DNA of 64,000 bases from Allomuricauda sp. CAU 1633 (GCF_017313225.1 NZ_JAFLNE010000010.1:29148-93147), one strand, 5' to 3'. Positions 9,368 through 19,957 are shown, numbered from the stretch's first letter. Notes: generated by a model from the sequence alone, not told the origin. Translations and numbers: made by a program.

Positions 9368-9904
9368 TTACATTTGGGCGGGAAGAATCACACTGTCAAT
9401 TTCGTGAATGACCGTATTTTTTTGATTGACATCCGCCGTAGTGATTCGGGCTGTATTTCCCATGGGATCGGTTAAAACGATGTCATAGCCATCCAAATGT
9501 GCCAATAATTTTTTTCCTTGAATGGTAGTGAAACTGGCTTTGCCGTTGCCCCTGCACATGGCTCTAAGAATTCGGGAGGCCGTTAAATGCCCTGCAACAA
9601 TATGATAGGCCACCAATGACTTTAATTCACTTTTGTCTTGTGAATTGATGAGTTGTGTAATCTTTTCACTTGAAAACCGTTCAAAAGCAGCATCTGAAGG
9701 TGCAAAAATCGTGAAAGGCCCTGCGTTCTCAAGAACGGCATCCAACTCTGTGGCTTTAACAGCGGCAGAAAGAATTTTATGGTGATCCGAGCCTATTGTA
9801 TTTTGAGCTATGGAAGGACTGGATGAACCGGTACTTTGCGAATATATTGATGTGCTGGCAATAAAAAGAAGGCAAAGCAAAATTCTAGGAAGGGGGGCTT
9901 TCAT
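9368..9904 (-). CDS. Secreted fasciclin (FAS1) domain protein
   Basis: 178 residues: a clear cleavable signal peptide (to about residue 22, ending IYSQ) and one FAS1 domain. FAS1 landmarks are LDAVLENAGPFTIFAPSDAAF near residue 55, YHIVAGHL near 103 and the C-terminal NTVIHEIDSVILP. FAS1 domains mediate adhesion or protein-protein contact at the cell surface or in the periplasm. The single domain is short and complete. It converges with pheT with a two-base gap, so neither gene has its own visible terminator. Confidence 0.88.
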   Translation of the reverse strand: MKAPLPRILLCLLFIASTSIYSQSTGSSSPSIAQNTIGSDHHKILSAAVKATELDAVLENAGPFTIFAPSDAAFERFSSEKITQLINSQDKSELKSLVAYHIVAGHLTASRILRAMCRGNGKASFTTIQGKKLLAHLDGYDIVLTDPMGNTARITTADVNQKNTVIHEIDSVILPAQM

Positions 9905-10087
9905 GGGTTGGTTCTCAGATTTGGGCGGTTATCAATTATTGTGGTTTTACGATTAACGGTCAAAAACTTCGATAAGATACATTTTTTTCCTAGAACGAGA
10001 GCTCTTTTTTTAGCTTCAAATTTGATTTAACGAAATGTTAACGTGAGGTTTTTTCAACCCCCTTCCACAATCAATTTCTCAATTGCT

Positions 10088-10095
10088 TAACTTTG
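10088..10095 (+). promoter_or_regulatory. -7 element TAACTTTG
   Basis: A full TAnnTTTG match placed 24 bases before the ATG of the coiled-coil membrane protein gene. No TTG is found at the usual -33 distance, so the call rests on one box. Confidence 0.4.
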
Positions 10096-10118
10096 AATGA
10101 ATTGCTAAGAAAACAGGT

Positions 10119-12512
<2,394 letters not shown>

Positions 12513-12597
12513 TTTAAGAGCATATTATTAAACGCCACAAAAACACAGTTTTACAACATTTAACTACCCATTAACAAGCTCAGCTAACAGGTATCCT

Positions 12598-12605
12598 TAA
12601 TTTTG
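12598..12605 (+). promoter_or_regulatory. -7 element TAATTTTG
   Basis: A TAnnTTTG match 13 bases before the first ATG of the thioredoxin-fold lipoprotein gene. No TTG is at the usual distance upstream, so it may be a weak or activated promoter. If real, it favours the second ATG (12630) or a near-leaderless mRNA. Confidence 0.4.
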
Positions 12606-12617
12606 TTTGATAAATGT

Positions 12618-14015
12618 ATGGTTCCCTATATGGTTAGATTTTTACTCGGCCTCACTTTATTGTCAACTTTTGGTTGTGCAAAGAAGAACGGAGAATGTGC
12701 TTCTGTTTTCTTTGGCGGTGAGATTGTCAACCCTACTAATGACTACGTTGTCCTTTACCGAAATGATGCCTACATCGACTCGGTAAGACTAGATGACAAC
12801 AATCGCTTTTCCTTTAATCTACAAGGGATTGACGAGGGGTTATACCATTTTGATCATGCTCCAGAACTCCAATATATTTACCTACAAGAGGGTGATAGTC
12901 TTTTGGCTCGATTGAACACTGTTGAGTTTGATGAATCCTTGGTCTTTTCCGGAACTGGAAGCGAGGTGAACAATTTTTTGGTGGAAATGTTTTTGGCTTA
13001 TGAGAACGAAGAACCGCAGATTTATGAATACTACCCTTTAGATCCAGAAGCCTTTAGCCAAAAAATAGATTCATTGCGAGCCATAAAGATCAACCACCTC
13101 AATGATTTGGTAGTGGACAACCAGCTTTCGGAACGAGCATTGAACATGGCCAAGGCAACCATAGATTACAACAGCTATATTACAAAAGAAAAATACCCGT
13201 TCTATCACAAGCGAAAGACCGGCGAGGAAACCATTCACGATTTAGATGAATCTTTCTATGATTACCGAAAAAATATAGATTTCAACAATAGAGACCTTAC
13301 CTATTTTAGACCCTATTTCGATTTTATGAAATGGCATTTTGGGAATATTTCCTATATGTCCTGTCTAAAAGATTGCGGAGGTGACCACGAGGCGGTGAAT
13401 GATCGTCTACACTTTAATAAACACAAATTGTATTTGGTGGACAGTTTGGTGGCCGAAACGGAAATCAGGGATATTTTGTTCAGGAACATTGCAGTGGATT
13501 ATTTGCTGAAAGAACACAATCCAAGTCAAGAGTGTCAGCTATTTATTGATAAGTTCAATAAACTCTCCTCCAACGAGCAGCATAAAGAGGAAATAGATCA
13601 TCTATACAAAGGAATACGACATCTGCAGCCCAACCAATCCCTTCCCAATTTTATATTGAAGGATATCAACAACCAAAATATCTCCCTCAAAGAAATTGTC
13701 GGGAGAAAGAAGAATACTGTTTTCTACTTTTGGACCGCTTCTCAGCAGAAGCCGTTTAGAAGCAATATGCAGCATGTAGAAAAACTAAAAAAGAAATACC
13801 CTGACCACAATTTTGTGGGCATCAATCTCAAGACCAGCTATCCGCAATGGCAACTTCTAGTGGAGGAATATAAGTTGGACAAGAATACCCAATTTCATGG
13901 CGAAAACTTTAAGGAAATACAAATGGCCATGATCATAGACAAGCTCAACAAGTGTATCATTACCAAGGACACTGTCATTGTTGATGCCTTTGCCGACCTC
14001 TACACTTCGTTATAA
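12618..14015 (+). CDS. Thioredoxin-fold lipoprotein lacking the CxxC pair
   Basis: 465 residues from the chosen ATG; a second ATG four codons later is equally possible. The signal peptide ends with lipobox STFGC (Cys20). The N-terminal about 100 residues look like the beta-sandwich domain that precedes TlpA-like domains in Bacteroidota (DUF4369-like). The middle is helical. The C-terminal about 140 residues begin with LPNFILKDINNQNISLKEI and continue FYFWTASQQKPFRSNM, which lines up with the usual FWATWCxPC active site, but both cysteines are missing. It is therefore probably a redox-inactive thioredoxin fold used for binding or scaffolding. Confidence 0.72.
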   Translation: MVPYMVRFLLGLTLLSTFGCAKKNGECASVFFGGEIVNPTNDYVVLYRNDAYIDSVRLDDNNRFSFNLQGIDEGLYHFDHAPELQYIYLQEGDSLLARLNTVEFDESLVFSGTGSEVNNFLVEMFLAYENEEPQIYEYYPLDPEAFSQKIDSLRAIKINHLNDLVVDNQLSERALNMAKATIDYNSYITKEKYPFYHKRKTGEETIHDLDESFYDYRKNIDFNNRDLTYFRPYFDFMKWHFGNISYMSCLKDCGGDHEAVNDRLHFNKHKLYLVDSLVAETEIRDILFRNIAVDYLLKEHNPSQECQLFIDKFNKLSSNEQHKEEIDHLYKGIRHLQPNQSLPNFILKDINNQNISLKEIVGRKKNTVFYFWTASQQKPFRSNMQHVEKLKKKYPDHNFVGINLKTSYPQWQLLVEEYKLDKNTQFHGENFKEIQMAMIIDKLNKCIITKDTVIVDAFADLYTSL

Positions 14016-14020
14016 ATAAA

Positions 14021-14048
14021 AAAACCCTGAAAAACTGAATTTTCAGGG
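14021..14048 (-). terminator. Rho-independent terminator after the aldolase gene
   Basis: Perfect 9-bp stem (CCCTGAAAA, loop of 6, TTTTCAGGG). Read on the minus strand, it is followed by seven Ts, so it terminates the aldolase gene. On the plus strand the following run is weak, so it only partly serves the lipoprotein gene. Confidence 0.8.
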
Positions 14049-14073
14049 CCTCTTCTATTTACTTTCTGTTTTT

Positions 14074-14730
14074 TTAGGAATTTCCTTTGGCATAATCTTC
14101 CAAGAATTTGGCCAGACCAATATCCGTTAATGGGTGCTTTAACAGTCCATCAATAGAAGAAAGTGGGCCCGTCATAACATCAGCGCCTATTTTGGCACAA
14201 TCGATCACGTGCATGGTGTGGCGGATGGAGGCAGCCAAAATCTGTGTTTCAAACCCGTAGTTATCATAAATCAATCGGATTTCAGAGATTAGGTTCAATC
14301 CATCTGTGGAGATATCGTCCAGTCGACCCAAAAAAGGAGAAACATAGGTAGCTCCCGCTTTAGCAGCCAACAAGGCCTGCCCTGGAGAGAAAACCAAGGT
14401 ACAATTGGTACGGATACCCTTATCTGAAAAATATTTAAGCGCCTTTACACCATCTTTGATCATGGGCACCTTTACTACAATCTGTTCGTGCAATTCGGCC
14501 AACTCCTCGCCTTCTCTTACCATGCCTTCAAAATCGGTGGCAACAACTTCAGCAGAAACATCTCCATCAACAATGTTGCAGATGTCCACGTAGTGTTTTA
14601 AAATATTGTCCTTCCCTGTAATGCCTTCTTTGGCCATAAGTGAAGGGTTGGTGGTAACACCATCTAAAACCCCCAATTCCTGAGCCTCTTTTATTTGGTC
14701 TAGGTTTGCGGTATCAATAAAAAACTTCAT
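14074..14730 (-). CDS. fsa: Transaldolase / fructose-6-phosphate aldolase family protein
   Basis: 218 residues, the size of the small TalC/FSA-type transaldolases. The N-terminus [13 protein letters not shown] and TTNPSL at residues 26-31 are family marks. Lys87 in IVVKVPM is the Schiff-base lysine, and the C-terminal QILAASIRH block is also conserved. It acts in the non-oxidative pentose phosphate route or as a fructose-6-phosphate aldolase; sequence alone does not separate these. It follows the SDR gene after 42 bp on the same strand and ends in a strong terminator. Confidence 0.9.
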   Translation of the reverse strand: MKFFIDTANLDQIKEAQELGVLDGVTTNPSLMAKEGITGKDNILKHYVDICNIVDGDVSAEVVATDFEGMVREGEELAELHEQIVVKVPMIKDGVKALKYFSDKGIRTNCTLVFSPGQALLAAKAGATYVSPFLGRLDDISTDGLNLISEIRLIYDNYGFETQILAASIRHTMHVIDCAKIGADVMTGPLSSIDGLLKHPLTDIGLAKFLEDYAKGNS

Positions 14731-14772
14731 GCTTTCTTATTTTCAATTTGATTAGTACTAAGAAGTGTAAAA

Positions 14773-15582
14773 CTACAACTTATAATGGTTGATCAATAGC
14801 TTTTCGTAGACTTTATCGGGTAAAATCTTCTTTAAGGTAAGGGAAAACTTTTGTAAAAAAGCCCCAACCGGATTGTGGACTTTGGGTCGTTTTTGGTTGA
14901 TGATTTTGTACACGGCCTCTGCCACTTTAATGGGGTCACCCCCACTATCCACATCATTGTTGATGGCATCTATGGTCTGGGCATATTTATCTTCATAAGG
15001 GGACCCGTCCAAAACTGGGGCGTGGTATCGTCCCGCTGCAATATTGGTGACAAAGTCACCGGGGGCCACATTGGTAATATTTACGCCAAAATCTTTGGTT
15101 TCCATTCTAAGGGCTTCGGTCAATATGCCCAAGGCACCTTTGGTGGCCGAGTAAAATCCTCTATAGGGCAATCCCATATACCCAGCAATGGAGGTAATGT
15201 TTACAATGGCTCCCCCACCCTGCTTGCGCATTTGGGGCAGAACAGCTTTCATCACATGCACTGGGCCGTGAAAATTGGTCTCAAAAACATTAAGGATTTC
15301 TTCGTGTGGCGTTTCTTCAATAGGTCCCGTAATGCCCACTCCTGCATTATTGATCAATACATCCAACCGACCTTCCTTGGAAATGACATGGGAAACTGCT
15401 TTTTCAATGCTTTGCACATCCTTTACATCCAACTGAACCAGTTCAAAAGCGTCAAAATCAGGGTAATTCTGGGGATTTCGTGTAGTGCCGTACACTGTGT
15501 ACCCCTTGGAAGTCAAAAAAGTTCCAATGGATTTGCCAATGCCGGAAGAACCACCGGTGATCAGAACAACTTTTTTATCCAT
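14773..15582 (-). CDS. SDR-family oxidoreductase
   Basis: 269 residues of the classical short-chain dehydrogenase fold. The cofactor motif TGGSSGIGK is at residues 9-17, NNAG at 78-81, and the catalytic Ser131, Tyr144 and Lys148 (YSATK) are all in place. Arg35 just after the second beta strand suggests NADP(H) preference, which is inference. The hydrophobic C-terminal extension resembles that of retinol or ketosteroid dehydrogenase-like SDRs acting on lipophilic substrates; the real substrate is unknown. The gene begins 27 bp after the SRP RNA on the same strand. Confidence 0.88.
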   Translation of the reverse strand: MDKKVVLITGGSSGIGKSIGTFLTSKGYTVYGTTRNPQNYPDFDAFELVQLDVKDVQSIEKAVSHVISKEGRLDVLINNAGVGITGPIEETPHEEILNVFETNFHGPVHVMKAVLPQMRKQGGGAIVNITSIAGYMGLPYRGFYSATKGALGILTEALRMETKDFGVNITNVAPGDFVTNIAAGRYHAPVLDGSPYEDKYAQTIDAINNDVDSGGDPIKVAEAVYKIINQKRPKVHNPVGAFLQKFSLTLKKILPDKVYEKLLINHYKL

Positions 15583-15609
15583 TTTAGCTGAGTTCAGGGA
15601 ACAAAAAAA

Positions 15610-15703
15610 GGCAAGCTACCTACATCGCACCGCTACGACCGTATACCCTTGCTGCGTTCCCGCCCTGGGGGATTCTACAGGAGCTGGTCGTGTAGGACTT
15701 GCC
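15610..15703 (-). ncRNA. ffs: Small bacterial signal recognition particle RNA (4.5S)
   Basis: About 94 nt. Ends GGCAAG and CTTGCC pair, followed inward by CCTACA/TGTAGG and CGACC/GGTCG. The apical part holds the conserved SRP loop region CAGGGCGGGAACGCAGCAAGG, split as CAGGGCGG, GAA and CGCAGCAAGG, closely matching the Ffh-binding asymmetric and symmetric loops of bacterial 4.5S RNA. The RNA binds Ffh and targets membrane proteins cotranslationally. A run of seven Ts follows the 3' end directly and should end transcription. A full consensus promoter lies just upstream. Confidence 0.93.
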
Positions 15704-15708
15704 AACTG

Positions 15709-15738
15709 CAAATATACGACCTTTTAAATTTGTTACAA
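15709..15738 (-). promoter_or_regulatory. Promoter for ffs
   Basis: On the minus strand TTG (15738-15736), a 19-base spacer and TATATTTG (15716-15709). This is an excellent TTG / TAnnTTTG match, placed about six bases before the RNA 5' end. Its TTG box is next to the TTG box of the divergent promoter. Confidence 0.8.
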
Positions 15739-15760
15739 TCCTATTTCATCCTTAATTTCG
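15730..15760 (+). promoter_or_regulatory. Promoter for the glutaminyl cyclotransferase gene
   Basis: TTG at 15730-15732, a 20-base spacer and TAATTTCG at 15753-15760, one mismatch from TAnnTTTG. It is divergent from and interleaved with the ffs promoter, so two polymerases cannot easily occupy both at once. Confidence 0.55.
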
Positions 15761-15780
15761 AAGATCAAGGATCATTCATC

Positions 15781-16845
15781 ATGAAGCATGACATAAAAAC
15801 CATGGTAAAACTGCTTTCCATTTCTGGCTTTTTACTTTTCTTTCTGGGCTGTGGAGGGGAAGCCGACCCATCCAAGCATTTTTCAATTCAGTTGGAAGAG
15901 AAAAATCCTCAGCAAAACCAAAAAGTTGGGGTAACCCTCAAAAACAAAAAAGATATCGAAATTTCAGAAGTCCATTATTATATGGATGGGCAAGAACTTC
16001 CATTGGAAGATGGCAAACTTGTCCTAAATGTGCCGACTTTAGGAAGCAAAGTCCTCACTGCCAAATTCAATATTGAGGACCAACCTGTAGAAATTGAGGA
16101 AAAACTTCGGCTTTTAGCACCATCCGCTCCAGAAATCTATACCTACGATATCATCAACACCTATCCGCACGACCCCACAGCGTACACCCAAGGGCTGGAG
16201 TTCAACAATGGGATGCTTTATGAGAGCACAGGAAAACGGGGAGCGTCTACAGTTCGGAAAGTCAATTATGAAACCGGCGAGGTTCTTCAAAAAATAGACA
16301 TGGAAAATACGGTTTTTGGTGAGGGCATTACCATTCTCAACAACCAACTGTACCAACTCACTTGGCAAAGTGGAATGGGTTATGTGTACAATCCCGAAAA
16401 TCTGGAGCAAATAAAAACCTTCACCTATGGTGAAAGTCGGGAAGGCTGGGGCCTTTGTAACGATGGCGAAAAACTGTACAAAAGTGACGGCACGGAAAAA
16501 ATCTGGTTTTTGGACCCTGAAACCCTTCAAGAGCAAGGCCATATAGAGACGGTTACCAATAAATCCATCTTTAACAAAGCCAATGAACTGGAATACGTAA
16601 ACGGAAAGATTTACGCCAATGTCTACCAAAAGGAAAGTATGATGATCATTGACGCCACCTCTGGCGCCATTGAAGGTGTGGTAAACTTCGGAGGATTGAA
16701 AAGCAAGGTAAACCGCGGACCGGAATGGGACGATACCAACTCGGTACTGAACGGCGTGGCCTACAACAAGGAAAAAGAAACGCTCTTTGTGACCGGCAAG
16801 AACTGGGACAAGTTGTTTGAGGTGAAAATCCGTAAAAAGGACTGA
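15781..16845 (+). CDS. Glutaminyl-peptide cyclotransferase, lipoprotein form
   Basis: 354 residues. ATG 15781 follows the predicted promoter by about 14 bases; a second ATG at 15802 would also keep the signal peptide. The lipobox is FFLGCG (Cys24). The C-terminal about 250 residues match plant-type glutamine cyclotransferases: YPHDPTAYTQGLEF, ESTGKRGASTVRKV, the buried TWQ and the NELEYVNGKIYANVY block, forming a five-bladed propeller. The enzyme turns N-terminal glutamine into pyroglutamate on exported proteins. The thioesterase gene starts on the last base of its stop (TGATG), so they are translationally coupled. Confidence 0.87.
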   Translation: MKHDIKTMVKLLSISGFLLFFLGCGGEADPSKHFSIQLEEKNPQQNQKVGVTLKNKKDIEISEVHYYMDGQELPLEDGKLVLNVPTLGSKVLTAKFNIEDQPVEIEEKLRLLAPSAPEIYTYDIINTYPHDPTAYTQGLEFNNGMLYESTGKRGASTVRKVNYETGEVLQKIDMENTVFGEGITILNNQLYQLTWQSGMGYVYNPENLEQIKTFTYGESREGWGLCNDGEKLYKSDGTEKIWFLDPETLQEQGHIETVTNKSIFNKANELEYVNGKIYANVYQKESMMIIDATSGAIEGVVNFGGLKSKVNRGPEWDDTNSVLNGVAYNKEKETLFVTGKNWDKLFEVKIRKKD

Positions 16846-17234
16846 TGCAAGCCTACACCGAAACCTTTGAAGTACAATTGCAAGACTTGGACGACCTGAA
16901 CCACGTAAACAATGTCCGTTATGTGGAATGGATTCAGGAAATTTCCAAAAACCATTGGCAAGAGGTCACCACCGAGGAAATTCGCAAAGAAATGGTTTGG
17001 GTGGTGAAAAACCACAATATTTCCTACCACAAATCCGCTGTGTTGGGCGATACCATTCAAATGAACACCTATATAAAGAGCAATAAGGGGCCTATTTCCA
17101 CAAGAGTTGTTGAGATCAAGGACAATAAAACAGGGCAACTTTTGGTTAATGCTCATACGGAATGGTGCCTTTTGGATGCAAAAACGTTTCGTCCCAAACG
17201 TGTACCCGAGTCCGTTCAAAACCTATTTACATAA
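16845..17234 (+). CDS. Acyl-CoA thioesterase, hot-dog fold (4HBT-like)
   Basis: 129 residues, a single hot-dog domain. The motif DLDDLNHVNNVRYVEW at residues 14-29 carries the aspartate and HVNN turn of 4-hydroxybenzoyl-CoA/YbgC-like thioesterases, followed by the long central helix. It is cytosolic and probably hydrolyses an acyl-CoA; the chain specificity is not visible. It is coupled to the cyclotransferase by a one-base overlap and followed two bases later by a likely TTG start. Confidence 0.85.
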   Translation: MQAYTETFEVQLQDLDDLNHVNNVRYVEWIQEISKNHWQEVTTEEIRKEMVWVVKNHNISYHKSAVLGDTIQMNTYIKSNKGPISTRVVEIKDNKTGQLLVNAHTEWCLLDAKTFRPKRVPESVQNLFT

Positions 17235-17236
17235 AC

Positions 17237-18793
17237 TTGAATCGTTGGTATATTAAATGGACTATTGCAATAGTGGGGGTGCTTCTTGTTATTGGGGCCG
17301 CCTCTTGTCGCAACGATTTTGAATACACCCCAAGCACTGGTAATTTGGAATTTTCCAAGGACACGGTTTTTTTGGACACCGTTTTTACCAATATTGGAAG
17401 CAGCACCTACTCCTTAAAAGTGTATAATCGTTCTGACGAGGACATTTACATTCCTTATGTAGGTTTGGAGACAGGTCAAAACAGTAGTTATCGATTGAAT
17501 GTTGATGGCCTACCTGGAAAAGAATTCGATGATGTGCCGCTTTTGGCCAAGGATAGTCTGTACATTTTTATTGAAACCACTTTCGATGTTTCCCAAATCC
17601 CAGAAAATGAATTTCTGCATACTGAAAGTCTTTTATTCGGTACGAGACCTTTGACTCAGAAGGTGGAATTGGTCACTTTAGTCAGGGATGCCGTTTTTCT
17701 TTATCCCCGAACCCTATCCGATGGCACCAAAGAATCCTTGGTATTGGGCATGGATGAAAATGGAGTTGAAATTACAGTGGAAGGATTTTATTTGGAACCA
17801 GAAGAGTTGCTCTTCACCAACGAAAAACCCTATGTAATTTATGGGTATGCCGCTGTTCCAGAAGGGAGCACATTGACCATGCAACCGGGAACACACGTCC
17901 ATTTTCATAAAAATTCCGGTATTTTGGTAGATGTCGGGGCATCACTTTCCATAAATGGTGTCCTGAGTGAAGACCAAGAACTCCTGGAAAACGAAGTCAT
18001 CTTTGAGGGAGATCGCTTAGAGCCTGGGTATGCCGACCAGCCTGGACAATGGGGCACTATCTGGTTTCGGGAAGGGAGCAGCAACAATCAAATCAACCAT
18101 CTTACCCTAAAAAATGCCACCGTAGGTCTGCGTATTGAGGGCGATGGAACATTGGACACCCCTACCCTTACCATTCGCAATAGTCAGATTTACAATAGCC
18201 AAAACCACAATGTATGGAGTACTGAAGCATATATTGTTGCCGAAAATACGGTTTTGGGAAGTGCAGGCGGTTCATCTTTTTATGGGGAACTGGGTGGAAA
18301 ATATAACTTTACCCATAGCACTTTGGCCAATTATTGGAATAAGGGCCCTAGAAACGGTCTGGCCCTTTCACTTAAAAATTTTGCAATTCTCCCTTCTGGA
18401 GATAGAACTACCGAATCTCTGGAGTATGCTGATTTTGTGAACAGCATCATCTTTGGAAGTGTTTCTACCGAACTTTTGCTGGAGCAGGACTCGGCTTCTG
18501 ATTTCAACTTTAACTTCAGCAATTGCCTCATAAAGTTCAATCTGAGCGATGATTCCGTTGTCGAAAACCCTCTCTATAATTTTGATAATAGCAGTTTTTA
18601 CCGTAACATAGTGTTCAACCAAGACCCTGAGTTTAAAAACCAAACCAAAAACCAACTGAACATACATGAAAACTCCGCTGCCATTGACCTTGCCGACCCC
18701 GATGCTTCCCTCACCGTTCCCACTGATATTTTAGGAACCGATAGAACCCAAAATCCGGACATTGGCGCCTACGAATTCATTACAGATAATTAG
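17237..18793 (+). CDS. Beta-helix repeat lipoprotein
   Basis: 518 residues using the TTG start two bases after the thioesterase stop. This start gives a compact signal peptide with lipobox GAASC (Cys24); the longer in-frame ATG overlaps the thioesterase gene by 73 bases and puts 25 extra residues before it. The N-terminal part is an Ig-like beta domain. Residues about 200-440 show right-handed parallel beta-helix repeats (GTIWFREGSSNNQINHLTLKN and similar rungs). The C-terminus ends NPDIGAYEF, as in polysaccharide-active or surface beta-helix proteins. No catalytic site is recognised. Confidence 0.78.
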   Translation: MNRWYIKWTIAIVGVLLVIGAASCRNDFEYTPSTGNLEFSKDTVFLDTVFTNIGSSTYSLKVYNRSDEDIYIPYVGLETGQNSSYRLNVDGLPGKEFDDVPLLAKDSLYIFIETTFDVSQIPENEFLHTESLLFGTRPLTQKVELVTLVRDAVFLYPRTLSDGTKESLVLGMDENGVEITVEGFYLEPEELLFTNEKPYVIYGYAAVPEGSTLTMQPGTHVHFHKNSGILVDVGASLSINGVLSEDQELLENEVIFEGDRLEPGYADQPGQWGTIWFREGSSNNQINHLTLKNATVGLRIEGDGTLDTPTLTIRNSQIYNSQNHNVWSTEAYIVAENTVLGSAGGSSFYGELGGKYNFTHSTLANYWNKGPRNGLALSLKNFAILPSGDRTTESLEYADFVNSIIFGSVSTELLLEQDSASDFNFNFSNCLIKFNLSDDSVVENPLYNFDNSSFYRNIVFNQDPEFKNQTKNQLNIHENSAAIDLADPDASLTVPTDILGTDRTQNPDIGAYEFITDN

Positions 18794-18841
18794 CTTTTAA
18801 CGAATTTTTAAGGAGAATTGTAGGAAAAAGAACCGTTTCAA

Positions 18842-18906
18842 GGGGAAACCCATAGTTTTTTTAAGGGAAAACTGCAATGAGTTTTTTTGGTGCGTTAGTA
18901 ACTTGC
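18842..18906 (+). promoter_or_regulatory. Shared-box promoter, copy A (LytTR regulator gene)
   Basis: Box CCC...TTTTAAGG at 18849-18866, preceded by GGGGAAA, and a -7 element TAACTTGC at 18899-18906. The last G of the box to the T of the -7 element is 33 bp, the same as in copies B and C. No TTG lies at -33, which suggests activator-dependent transcription. Another TTTTTAAGG lies at 18805-18813, 53 bp further upstream. Confidence 0.55.
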
Positions 18907-18922
18907 AATCAGTAAATTGCAC

Positions 18923-19657
18923 ATGGATTACACCTACGCCATAATCGATTCCAGTGCAGCCTCCAAGCTGCAATTACAGCTCTACTTGCAAGAGTATGAA
19001 GATTTCACCTGCGCAGGTGTGGCCACCAATCCATCAGAAGGATTAAACACCATATTGAAGTTTAATCCCGATTTGGTGCTGATCAATCTTGGCGAAGATG
19101 GAATGGATTACTTTCAAATGGTTACGGAGTTGAACCAATACATGCCCTCACTTCCTATTATTATAGGATACTCCAAAACCAAAAAATTTGCCTATAACGC
19201 TATAAAAAGCGGCTTTTTCGACTATTGGATACTCCCGCATAACGAATTTGATGTTCGTAAGACCGTTATGCGGCTTCGCAAAGTGCATCCAAAACATCAC
19301 TTGCCCTCTACCATTTGTTTAAAATCGTACAATGATTATCGGTATTTGGACACCAAGGATATTCTCTATCTAAAATCCGATAACAATACTACAGATTTCT
19401 ACATGCGCGATGGTAATGTGGTCAGCGCCTTTAAAACCTTAAAATCTTTTGAGGACAAACTTCCCAAAGGCTTTATACGTATACACCAGAGCTATATATT
19501 GAACAGCAGGTATGTATCCCGTATCAATTATGGGAAGTCCATCTGCACATTAAACCATGATCGGGAAGAGGAACTCCCCTTTTCCAAAACCTATAAGGAT
19601 AAGATAGACGCCTTAAAGGAAATGCTCTCCAAAACCGCGGTAAAGGCCGTTAATTAG
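18923..19657 (+). CDS. LytTR-family regulator with degenerate receiver domain
   Basis: 244 residues. Residues 1-115 have the shape of a response-regulator receiver domain, but the phosphoacceptor aspartate is replaced by Asn55 (LVLINLGEDG), the acidic pair near the N-terminus is reduced to one Asp (IIDSS), and the conserved KP motif reads LPH. Residues about 130-235 are a LytTR DNA-binding domain (TKDILYLKSDNNTTDFY, FIRIHQSYILN). It may therefore act without phosphorylation. The upstream promoter carries the shared box. The gene is followed at once by direct repeats with 21-bp period and two tiny lipoprotein genes. Confidence 0.87.
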   Translation: MDYTYAIIDSSAASKLQLQLYLQEYEDFTCAGVATNPSEGLNTILKFNPDLVLINLGEDGMDYFQMVTELNQYMPSLPIIIGYSKTKKFAYNAIKSGFFDYWILPHNEFDVRKTVMRLRKVHPKHHLPSTICLKSYNDYRYLDTKDILYLKSDNNTTDFYMRDGNVVSAFKTLKSFEDKLPKGFIRIHQSYILNSRYVSRINYGKSICTLNHDREEELPFSKTYKDKIDALKEMLSKTAVKAVN

Positions 19658-19660
19658 CAA

Positions 19661-19690
19661 AATTCTAACGCTTTTAGGCAGAATTCTAGC
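19661..19690 (+). repeat. Direct repeat pair with 21-bp period, candidate LytTR operator
   Basis: AATTCTAAC at 19661-19669 and AATTCTAGC at 19682-19690, 8 of 9 identical, with starts 21 bp apart. A weaker third AATT copy begins at 19693. LytTR proteins such as AgrA bind 9-bp direct repeats about 21 bp apart. The pair lies between the LytTR gene and the first small lipoprotein gene, so it is a plausible operator. No binding data. Confidence 0.4.
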
Positions 19691-19736
19691 AGAATTGTGC
19701 CATATACTAAAACATTTGTTGCAAAGTGCCCTTCCC

Positions 19737-19765
19737 TTATGCGGCTAAATATCTTAGCCGCATAA
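19737..19765 (+). promoter_or_regulatory. Perfect hairpin upstream of the small lipoprotein gene
   Basis: TTATGCGGCTAA, a 5-base loop and TTAGCCGCATAA form a perfect 12-bp stem ending 30 bases before the ATG. No T run follows on the plus strand, so it is not an ordinary terminator. It could be a 5' leader structure, a dimer-binding operator or a processing site. Confidence 0.45.
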
Positions 19766-19795
19766 ACCTATTTATTAAACCATAAACCTAATATT

Positions 19796-19957
19796 ATGAG
19801 AAGAGCACTAAGTATTTTCGCACTAGCACTATTGGCCGTTGGAATGTATTCTTGCGAACCTGAAACCGATGTACAAGAAACCGAAGCCCTATTACAAACC
19901 ATGGACCAAGAGTCTACGGATGGTAAGTCTTCAAATGATGATGATCGCGAAAACTAG
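19796..19957 (+). CDS. Tiny lipoprotein, 53 residues, DDDREN tail
   Basis: A clean 53-codon frame starting MRRALSIFALALLAVGMYSC. The signal peptide ends at Cys20 and the residues just after it are acidic (EPETDVQETE), as in surface-export signals of Bacteroidota lipoproteins, so the mature 34-residue product may face outward. The C-terminus is SSNDDDREN. The next gene encodes another tiny lipoprotein ending SFSDDDREL, so the tails are probably related. Both lie between a LytTR regulator and a lipoprotein sensor kinase. No known function; a signalling or sensor-ligand role is inference. Confidence 0.7.
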   Translation: MRRALSIFALALLAVGMYSCEPETDVQETEALLQTMDQESTDGKSSNDDDREN

